Source of the DNA: Candidatus Aenigmatarchaeota archaeon
GTDB taxonomy: Archaea; Aenigmatarchaeota; Aenigmatarchaeia; QMZP01
NCBI GenBank assembly: GCA_017609225.1
Contig: JAFCEK010000042.1
Span: 1-9,508 of the forward strand
Reading direction: 5' to 3'
DNA: 9,508 bases
A program made the translations under genes and the position numbers. This document shows, one piece after another, positions 4,990 through 9,508 of this stretch. How positions within the stretch are numbered: position 1 is the stretch's first letter; every line of letters begins with the position of its first letter. The notes below the pieces were generated by a model. The model was given only the letters and a program-made list of their open reading frames with translations, was not told the DNA's origin and made no database searches.

Positions 4990-5384
4990 AGGCAATATCA
5001 ACAAGGATTTCAAAGGGAATAAGGGTGGGCACACTGTTGAAATGTGCTGATAACAGCGGGGTTAAGATTTTTGAGGTAATATCAGTCAGGGGTTTCAAGG
5101 GAACCAGAAGAACAAAGCCCAGCGCAGGTGTGGGAAGCCTTGTAAAATGCAGGGTTAAGGTTGGGACAGAAAAGGTAAGAAAACAGATATTCAATGCTGT
5201 TATAATAAGGCAGAAAAAAGAATACAGGAGACCGAACGGGGTGAGGATAAGGTTTGAGGACAATGCTGCTGTTGTGGTTGATGACAAGTTTGAACCCACA
5301 GGCTCCTTGATAAAGGGCCCTGTGGCAAAGGAAGTTGTGGAGAGGTTTAAAACAATAGGAAAGCTTGCAAGCCAGATAGTTTAG
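4986..5384 (+). CDS. rpl14: Large-subunit ribosomal protein uL14 (L14)
   Basis: uL14 sits at the subunit interface, forming bridges with 16S rRNA and the binding surface for ribosome-silencing and anti-association factors. The 132-residue protein has the archaeal N-terminal extension ISTRISKGIRVGTLLKCADN, then the beta-barrel region ending in VIIRQKKEYRRPNGVRIRFE and DNAAVVVDDKFEPTGSLIKG, and the C-terminal helical part PVAKEVVERF followed by KLASQIV. Length is normal. GGAGG at 4975-4979 inside the end of uS17, and the ATGA overlap with its stop, indicate coupled translation. Normally uL24 would follow directly; here a tRNA-binding protein gene comes first. Confidence 0.97.
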   Translation: MKAISTRISKGIRVGTLLKCADNSGVKIFEVISVRGFKGTRRTKPSAGVGSLVKCRVKVGTEKVRKQIFNAVIIRQKKEYRRPNGVRIRFEDNAAVVVDDKFEPTGSLIKGPVAKEVVERFKTIGKLASQIV

Positions 5385-5394
5385 GAGGACGGAT

Positions 5395-5724
5395 ATGAGC
5401 GAGACAATAAGCTTCGGGGATTTCCAGAAGCTGGATATAAGAATAGGCAGGGTTAAGGCAGCAGAAAGAGTGGAAGGAACAGACAAGCTGGTAAAGCTTA
5501 CAATAGACATGGGAGATGAGGAGAGAACGCTGGTTGCCGGAATAGCTGATACATACAGCCCTGAGGAAATGATAGGAAAAGAAATACCTGTGCTGGCAAA
5601 CCTGGAGCCAAAAAACATAAGAGGCATTGAGAGCAGGGGAATGATTCTGGCTGTGGATGTTGATGGCAGGGCGGTGCTGCTCCATCCAGACAAGGAGGTT
5701 CCGGCAGGAGCAAAGATTGTATAA
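5395..5724 (+). CDS. Stand-alone tRNA-binding domain protein (MetRS C-terminal / Trbp111 / CsaA type OB fold)
   Basis: The 109-residue protein is a single EMAPII-like OB-fold tRNA-binding domain. The N-terminus ISFGDFQKLDIRIGRVKAAE, then RVEGTDKLVKLTIDMGDEER, TLVAGIADTYSPEEMIGKEI and the LANLEPKNIRGIESRGMILA segment match the C-terminal appendix of methionyl-tRNA synthetases, encoded separately in many archaea. Such domains dimerise and bind the tRNA elbow nonspecifically, raising MetRS affinity, so a trans-acting MetRS partner is the likeliest role; CsaA-like chaperone function is the alternative. No catalytic MetRS is nearby. GGAGG (5385-5389) directly after the uL14 stop supports ATG 5395. 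It is inserted between uL14 and uL24, which are usually adjacent in archaea. Domain identity is confident; the cellular partner is inferred. Confidence 0.9.
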   Translation: MSETISFGDFQKLDIRIGRVKAAERVEGTDKLVKLTIDMGDEERTLVAGIADTYSPEEMIGKEIPVLANLEPKNIRGIESRGMILAVDVDGRAVLLHPDKEVPAGAKIV

Positions 5725-5747
5725 AGCCATGCCATGAGGTGCAAACC

Positions 5748-6233
5748 ATGAAAAAGAGATGGTCATCAAAATGGAAGAAAAGCAGGCAGCCAAGAAAACA
5801 GAGAAAGTACAGGATAAATGCGCCGCTTCATGTCAGGCATAAATTTTTGTCTGCAAACCTGAGCCCGGAGCTCAGAAAAAGTTTTGGAAAAAGAAGCATG
5901 CCTCTGAGGAAGGGGGATGAAGTGATTGTGATGAGAGGAAGTTCAAAGGATATAAGGGGAGCAGTTGAAAGGGTTGATATGAAAAAATGCAAGGTTTATG
6001 TTGAAGGCATTACAATAAAAAAGGTTGACGGCTCAGAGGTTCTGAAGGCACTGGAACCCTCAAACCTCAGGATTGTAAAACTCAAGATGGATGACAAGAG
6101 AAGGCAGATGGTTGTTGAAAGAGCAGAAAAAAAGGAAAAGCCCAGGAAAGAGCATCCTGTAAAAAAAGAAAAAGGCAGCAAAAAGCCCAAAAAAGAGAAA
6201 CCAAAAAAGGAGAAAAAGCCGAAAAAGAAGTGA
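5748..6233 (+). CDS. rpl24: Large-subunit ribosomal protein uL24 (L24)
   Basis: uL24 initiates 50S assembly and lies near the tunnel exit. From ATG 5748 the product is 161 residues. Its N-terminus has the strongly conserved archaeal/eukaryotic block SRQPRKQRKYRINAPLHVRH, then KFLSANLSPELRKSFGKRS. The KOW motif lies at about 55-82: MPLRKGDEVIVMRGSSKDIR, then GAVERVDMKKCKVYVEGI. After about residue 120 there is a lysine-rich tail (KKPKKEKPKKEKKPKKK), making it longer than the usual 120-130 residues. An in-frame GTG at 5739 would add three residues, but GAGGTG (5736-5741) is better read as the ribosome binding site for the ATG six bases later. eS4 begins four bases after the stop. Confidence 0.95.
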   Translation: MKKRWSSKWKKSRQPRKQRKYRINAPLHVRHKFLSANLSPELRKSFGKRSMPLRKGDEVIVMRGSSKDIRGAVERVDMKKCKVYVEGITIKKVDGSEVLKALEPSNLRIVKLKMDDKRRQMVVERAEKKEKPRKEHPVKKEKGSKKPKKEKPKKEKKPKKK

Positions 6234-6237
6234 TGTT

Positions 6238-6990
6238 ATGGTGCATATGAAGAGATATCTGATTCCGAAGTTCTGGCCCCTTCCAAGAAAGGGAAAGATT
6301 TTTACAGTTGCGCCCATGCCGGGTCCGCATCCAAAATACAGATGCATACCGCTTCTTGTTGTTCTGAGGGATGTTCTGGGTTATGCAGAAACAAACCCTG
6401 AGGCAAGAAAAATCATTTCATCCGGAAAGGTTTTTGTGGACAAAAAGGTTAGAAGAGATCCCAAGTTCCCGGTAGGGCTTATGGATGTGCTGGAGATTCC
6501 GGAATTAAAGGAAAGCTACAGGGTTGTGATTGAAAAGAAGGGATTGTCCCTAAGGAAAATAAAACAAGAAGAAGCAGACAGGAAGCTGTGCAGGATAGAA
6601 GGCAAAAAAATAATTAAAAAGGGAAGGGTGCAGCTCAATCTTATGGACGGAAGAAACATCCTTGCTGAAAAGCAGGGAGAGTACAGACCTGGCGATTCTG
6701 TTCTGATTCATCTCCCTGACCAGAAAATAATAAGGCATTACAGGCTTGCAAAGGGAAGCCCCGCATTCATTATTAATGGAAAGAATATAGGCGTTTCCGG
6801 TGTGATAAAGGATGTGAAGAGAAGGAAAACCATGCTTGAGAAATCCACTGTTATACTAAAATCAGATGGAAAGGAACTGGAAACACTGGTGGAATATATT
6901 ATGCCTGGTGAGCTGGCAGAGCTGGGTAAAGTAAAGCAGACAAAACCTGCAAAGCAGGAGAAAAAATTAAAGAAGGAGAAGGGCAGGTAA
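6238..6990 (+). CDS. rps4e: Small-subunit ribosomal protein eS4 (S4e)
   Basis: eS4 is an archaeal/eukaryotic 30S protein bound to the 16S 5' domain. The 250-residue product starts MVHMKRYLIPKFWPLPRKGK, close to the usual 'HLKR..APKFWP..RK' opening. An S4 RNA-binding domain follows (about 38-100; PLLVVLRDVLGYAETNPEAR then IISSGKVFVDKKVRRDPKFP). A central beta domain and a KOW-like segment come next (about 155-200, with FIINGKNIGVSGVIKDVKRR). The final 25 residues are a lysine-rich tail. ATG 6238 is used; ATG 6247 would remove three residues and cannot be excluded. Only a weak GTGAT lies upstream. Length matches the archaeal range of about 235-250. Confidence 0.96.
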   Translation: MVHMKRYLIPKFWPLPRKGKIFTVAPMPGPHPKYRCIPLLVVLRDVLGYAETNPEARKIISSGKVFVDKKVRRDPKFPVGLMDVLEIPELKESYRVVIEKKGLSLRKIKQEEADRKLCRIEGKKIIKKGRVQLNLMDGRNILAEKQGEYRPGDSVLIHLPDQKIIRHYRLAKGSPAFIINGKNIGVSGVIKDVKRRKTMLEKSTVILKSDGKELETLVEYIMPGELAELGKVKQTKPAKQEKKLKKEKGR

Positions 6991-6991
6991 T

Positions 6992-7499
6992 ATGAGTGAA
7001 AAAACAGACAATGTTATGAGAAGAATAATGCTGGAAAAAATAACACTGAACATGGGCGCGGGAGAGCCCGGACCAAAACTTGAAAAGGCAGAGGCAATAC
7101 TGAAAAGGATAACAGGAAAGAAGGTTGTTGTAACAAAAACGCACAAAAGAACAACATTCGGGGGACCCAAAAACAGGCCCATAGGCGTAAAGGTTACAAT
7201 AAGAGGGAAAGAGGCAATGGAACTGCTGAAAACACTGCTCCAGGCGGTTGAGAAGAGAGTGAAGCCATCGCAGTTTGATGAGAACGGGAATTTTTCGTTT
7301 GGCATAGCAGAGTACATCAATATACCAGGACTAAAGTATGACCCTGATATAGGGATTATGGGCATGGATGTGTTTCAGAATAAAAAGAAGAAAGATAAGG
7401 CCCAGAAAAATAGGCAAGTCCCACAGGATAACAAAGGAAGAAGCAATGCAATGGGCAAAAAATGAACTTGGCGTGCAAATAAAGGAGGAAGAGGAGTAG
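6992..7499 (+). CDS. rpl5: Large-subunit ribosomal protein uL5 (L5), with an apparent internal frameshift
   Basis: uL5 binds 5S rRNA in the central protuberance and contacts P-site tRNA. From ATG 6992 the frame encodes normal archaeal uL5 through residue 127 (MRRIMLEKITLNMGAGEPGP, KTHKRTTFGGPKNRPIGVKV, GIAEYINIPGLKYDPDIGIM, GMDV). After GMDV (codon ending 7372) this frame continues as unrelated FQNKKKKDKAQKNRQ and stops at 7465. The expected C-terminus lies one base ahead, from 7374 to the TAG at 7497-7499: FRIKRRKIRPRKIGKSHRIT then KEEAMQWAKNELGVQIKEEE plus E. Joined, 127 + 41 gives 168 residues. The family usually has about eight residues (like CVTLERPG) between GMDV and the aromatic residue, so the simplest reading is a 23-base loss. 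This could be an assembly error, a true mutation or, less likely, recoding. Alternative annotation: a 157-residue product ending at 7465. Confidence 0.88.
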
Positions 7500-7524
7500 G
7501 CAGCCGGGCAGTATGGTGATGGCT

Positions 7525-7743
7525 ATGACATATGAAAAGGTTAAAAAACAGGTGGAGAAAAAACCCAAAAAGCTTTCAAGACTGGAAAGATTCAATCTTT
7601 CAAAGAAGAGAAAATTCGGAAAAAACATTCATAAATGCAGGAAATGCGGCAAGAAAGGAGGAGTTATAAGAAAATACGGCCTTTATTACTGCAGGCAGTG
7701 CTTCAGGGAGGAAGCGGAAAAACTTGGCTTCAGAAAATATTGA
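7525..7743 (+). CDS. rps14: Small-subunit ribosomal protein uS14 (S14), zinc-binding type
   Basis: uS14 is a head protein of the 30S subunit. From ATG 7525 the product is 72 residues. The C-terminal 40 form the zinc-binding core with two cysteine pairs, CRKC and CRQC, in HKCRKCGKKGGVIRKYGLYY followed by CRQCFREEAEKLGFRKY. The first 30 residues (TYEKVKKQVEKKPKKLSRLE then RFNLSKKRKFGKN) are an N-terminal basic extension absent from the shortest archaeal forms (about 50-56 residues), but similar extensions occur in some archaeal lineages. Starts at 7513 and 7519 are in frame. GGTGAT (7515-7520), a strong 16S match, lies four bases before 7525 and supports that start. The gene begins 25 bases after the +1-frame end of uL5. 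Confidence 0.92.
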   Translation: MTYEKVKKQVEKKPKKLSRLERFNLSKKRKFGKNIHKCRKCGKKGGVIRKYGLYYCRQCFREEAEKLGFRKY

Positions 7744-7751
7744 GGTGTGTT

Positions 7752-8138
7752 ATGAGGCATGACTTACTGGCTGATATGTTCAGCGCAATAAAAAATGCAG
7801 AGTTTGTTGGAAAAAAGAGATGCATCACTCCTGCATCCAAGCTTATAAAAAACATACTGAAAATAATGGAAGAGAACAAGTATATAGGAAAAACCGAATT
7901 CATAGATGATGGGAGAGGAGGGAGATTCAGGATTGAGCTTCTGGGAAAAATAAACAACTGCAATGTGATAAGGCCAAACTTCTCTGTAAAGAAAACAGAG
8001 TTCATAAAATGGGAGAAGAGGTTCCTTCCCGGAGAAGGCATAGGCATTCTTATACTGACCACCTCAAAGGGTGTGATGGACCATAAAAAGGCGAAAAAGG
8101 AAGGGGTTGGAGGAAGACTGCTTGGCTATGTCTACTAA
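7752..8138 (+). CDS. rps8: Small-subunit ribosomal protein uS8 (S8)
   Basis: uS8 binds 16S helices 21 and 25 in the central domain and nucleates platform assembly. The 128-residue product starts MRHDLLADMFSAIKNAEFVG, the standard archaeal N-terminus. It continues with ASKLIKNILKIMEENKYIGK, the short RGGRFRIELLGKINNCNVIR strand region and the C-terminal RNA-binding block FLPGEGIGILILTTSKGVMD, HKKAKKEGVGGRLLGYVY. GAGGTG (7742-7747), overlapping the uS14 stop, fixes ATG 7752; the frame is open further upstream through uS14 but does not match the family there. In most archaea uL6 and eL32 come next. Here eL30 follows after 13 bases, so the spc-type cluster ends abruptly at this gene. Confidence 0.97.
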   Translation: MRHDLLADMFSAIKNAEFVGKKRCITPASKLIKNILKIMEENKYIGKTEFIDDGRGGRFRIELLGKINNCNVIRPNFSVKKTEFIKWEKRFLPGEGIGILILTTSKGVMDHKKAKKEGVGGRLLGYVY

Positions 8139-8151
8139 ATAAAGGATTGTT

Positions 8152-8442
8152 ATGGCAAAGAAAAAAACAGCACAGGAAAAGGATTCAATTGAAAAAGAAA
8201 TAAAGGAAGCACTAAAGGACAGGAAGCTGATTATAGGAAGCAGAACAGTTTTGAAGGGACTTAAGAGAGGTGCAATAAAAAAGGCAGTGATTGCCAGCAA
8301 CTGTCCTGATGAAAGCAAAGAAAGTATAGGCAATCTCGCAAAATCGGGCATAGAAATCAGGGAATTTGGAGGAGATTCAGCAAAACTCGGTGAGATTTGC
8401 GGCAAACCTTTTAAAACAGTTATGATAGGTATAAAGAAGTAA
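8152..8442 (+). CDS. rpl30e: Large-subunit ribosomal protein eL30 (L30e)
   Basis: eL30 is an archaeal/eukaryotic 50S protein of the L7Ae/L30e RNA-binding superfamily and recognises kink-turn RNA. The 96-residue product has a basic lead (MAKKKTAQEKDSIEKEIKEA), then the L30e fold: DRKLIIGSRTVLKGLKRGAI, KKAVIASNCPDESKESIGNL, the GIEIREFGGDSAKLGEICGK segment typical of the family, and PFKTVMIGI. Length is normal (about 95-100). AAAGGA at 8141-8145 provides a ribosome binding site. In archaea this gene usually sits between rpoA2 (rpoA'') and nusA. Here the eL30-nusA pair is preserved but attached to uS8, without the large polymerase subunit genes. Confidence 0.93.
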   Translation: MAKKKTAQEKDSIEKEIKEALKDRKLIIGSRTVLKGLKRGAIKKAVIASNCPDESKESIGNLAKSGIEIREFGGDSAKLGEICGKPFKTVMIGIKK

Positions 8443-8461
8443 ATATAAAAAGGACCAGTAG

Positions 8462-8869
8462 ATGCAAATGAAACTAGCAACACAAAACATAAGGGCAATA
8501 GCAACATTTGAAAGGGTGACAAGGGTTCAGCCAAAGGATTGCATCATAGCAGAAAACAGCATATACTTCCTGGTTGATCCCAAAAAGGTTGGTCTTGCAA
8601 TAGGAAAAAACGGCTCGGTTATAAGGGAGCTGAGAAGGATATTCGGAAAGAACATAAAGGTTTACGGATATTCAAGGGATCCGAAAACACTGCTGGAAAA
8701 TATAATACCAAATATAAAAAGCATTGAAATAAAAAATAACTCAATAACCATATCGGTGCCAATGGAGGACAGAACAATTGTCATAGGAAAAAACGGGGAA
8801 AACATAAAAACACTAAGGAAAATTTTAAAAAGGCATTTTGCAATAAACAATTTAAGGCTTAGAAAATAA
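8462..8869 (+). CDS. nusA: Archaeal NusA-like transcription factor (two KH domains)
   Basis: Archaeal NusA is a short RNA-binding homologue of the bacterial elongation/termination factor and lacks the N-terminal polymerase-binding and S1 domains. The 135-residue product consists of two KH domains with intact GxxG loops: GKNG at residues 48-51 (VGLAIGKNGSVIRELRRIFG) and GKNG at 109-112 (RTIVIGKNGENIKTLRKILK), which identifies the family. Length matches archaeal members (about 130-165). The N-terminus TQNIRAIATFERVTRV is typical. ATG 8462 is used; ATG 8468 is possible, and GGA at 8451-8453 is a modest ribosome binding site. It lies 19 bases after eL30, a conserved archaeal pairing, and 18 bases before rpoD. 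A role in transcription elongation or rRNA processing is inferred from the family. Confidence 0.94.
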   Translation: MQMKLATQNIRAIATFERVTRVQPKDCIIAENSIYFLVDPKKVGLAIGKNGSVIRELRRIFGKNIKVYGYSRDPKTLLENIIPNIKSIEIKNNSITISVPMEDRTIVIGKNGENIKTLRKILKRHFAINNLRLRK

Positions 8870-8887
8870 GCTCTAAAAGTGAAGCAA

Positions 8888-9508
8888 ATGAAAATAAAAA
8901 TGCTCAAAAAAAAAGGAGAAAAGATTGAATTCATACTGGAGGATGCTACACCTGCATTTGCAAACGCTTTAAGAAGGATTATAATATCCGAGGTGCCTGT
9001 GCTTGCTGTGGAATGGGTTGAATTCAGGGAAAACAGCTCCATGTTTTTTGATGAGATTATAGCGCACAGGCTTGGTCTGATACCGCTGGAATTTAAACCA
9101 GATAAGTTTAATTTCAGGGAGCAGTGCAGATGCGTGGGCAAGGGCTGCAGTTTATGCCAGGCTATACTGGTTGCTGACAAGACAGGCCCCTGCACAGTAT
9201 ATTCAGGGGACCTTAAATCCTCAAACAGGGATGTAAAGCCAACAAGCCCGGATTTCCCCATATGCGAACTGAGCAAGAACCAGAACCTGAAATTTGAGGC
9301 GGTAGCGGAGCTTGGCACAGGAAAAAAACATGCAAAGTTTCAGGCAGCCAATGCATCATACCAGTACTATCCGGAGATTGAGATTACAGACAAAGAAAAG
9401 GCCAAAAAGGCGCTGAAGTCCTGTCCAAAGGACCTGATTTCCATTACAGGAAGCAGGGCTGTGATAAAGGATCCTGCTGCCTGCGATATATGCAGGATTT
9501 GCGAGGAA
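8888..9508 (+). CDS. rpoD: DNA-directed RNA polymerase subunit D (RpoD), 3'-truncated by the window edge
   Basis: RpoD is the archaeal counterpart of bacterial alpha and eukaryotic Rpb3; with RpoL it seeds polymerase assembly. The visible 207 residues start MKIKMLKKKGEKIEFILEDA. The dimerisation core has TPAFANALRRIIISEVPVLA, then EIIAHRLGLIPLEF. Domain 2 has the CxC...CxxC set C80, C82, C87, C90 (CRCVGKGCSLC) common in euryarchaeal-type RpoD. Domain 3 has C179 followed by C199, C202 and C205 (CDICRIC), the same spacing as the four cysteines that hold the Fe-S cluster in Sulfolobus RpoD, so an Fe-S cluster is likely. The frame stays open to the end of the window; family length is about 260, so some 50-60 residues are missing. 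ATG 8888 follows weak GTGA (8879-8882). Confidence 0.95.
   Translation, partial: MKIKMLKKKGEKIEFILEDATPAFANALRRIIISEVPVLAVEWVEFRENSSMFFDEIIAHRLGLIPLEFKPDKFNFREQCRCVGKGCSLCQAILVADKTGPCTVYSGDLKSSNRDVKPTSPDFPICELSKNQNLKFEAVAELGTGKKHAKFQAANASYQYYPEIEITDKEKAKKALKSCPKDLISITGSRAVIKDPAACDICRICEE

Noticed and set aside
5082..5744. 220-codon open frame on the minus strand opposite uL14 and the tRNA-binding gene
   Set aside because: It is the antisense of two clearly conserved proteins, has no recognisable domain and no promoter or ribosome binding site; similar long antisense frames occur opposite several other genes here.
8440..8453. TATA-like AAATATAAAAAG between eL30 and nusA as an internal promoter
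   Set aside because: It lies only about 15 bases before the nusA start, too close for archaeal initiation upstream of nusA, and overlaps the eL30 stop codon; A-rich spacer is the simpler explanation.

Overview
The window is a run of archaeal translation genes. Supporting markers are eS4, eL30, aIF1/SUI1, the RNase P subunit Rpp29, a two-KH archaeal NusA, and an RpoD subunit with an iron-sulfur cysteine pattern. Arginine is written mostly as AGA/AGG and isoleucine often as ATA. Shine-Dalgarno motifs of the GGAGG/GGTGAT type precede most genes, and archaeal TATA boxes sit at the two transcription breaks. The protein set, compact spacing and gene order would fit a DPANN-type archaeon (for example the Woesearchaeota/Pacearchaeota side). 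That placement is inference and was not tested by phylogeny.

Layout. (1) 1-3082, plus strand: the end of uL23, then uL2, uS19, uL22, uS3, uL29 and aIF1, the classic archaeal S10/spc order. A repeat-bearing spacer of about 100 bases separates uL23 from uL2. (2) 3083-4021: an inorganic pyrophosphatase gene lies in reverse orientation, tail to tail with aIF1. It is divergent from rnp1 (Rpp29), and the two probably share a TATA region at about 3664-3674. (3) 4022-4569: a 548-base gene-free stretch that starts with a strong BRE/TATA promoter and then carries an array of degenerate tandem stem-loop units. The stems covary between units (CCACT/AGTGG, CAGCT/AGCTG, CTGCT/AGCAG, CCGCT/AGCGG), and most intact units end in a shared tail finishing in GCAAGGCGA. 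(4) 4570-8138: uS17, uL14, a stand-alone MetRS-C/Trbp111-type tRNA-binding protein, uL24, eS4, uL5, uS14 and uS8. (5) 8152-9508: instead of the expected uL6-eL32-eL19 continuation, the sequence goes to eL30, NusA and the start of RpoD, genes that normally belong to RNA polymerase clusters.

Most genes build the ribosome: 30S uS3, uS8, uS14, uS17, uS19, eS4; 50S uL2, uL5, uL14, uL22, uL23, uL24, uL29, eL30. aIF1 acts in initiation, Rpp29 in tRNA 5' maturation, NusA and RpoD in transcription. Pyrophosphatase removes the PPi released by tRNA charging and RNA synthesis.

The least explained element is the covarying repeat family. It occurs only in front of uL2 and uS17. In both places its terminal GGCGA ends exactly six bases before the start codon, and the two leaders share a 51-base block with one mismatch. 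A second anomaly is uL5: its conserved archaeal C-terminus is present but in the +1 frame, with about eight conserved residues missing at the junction.
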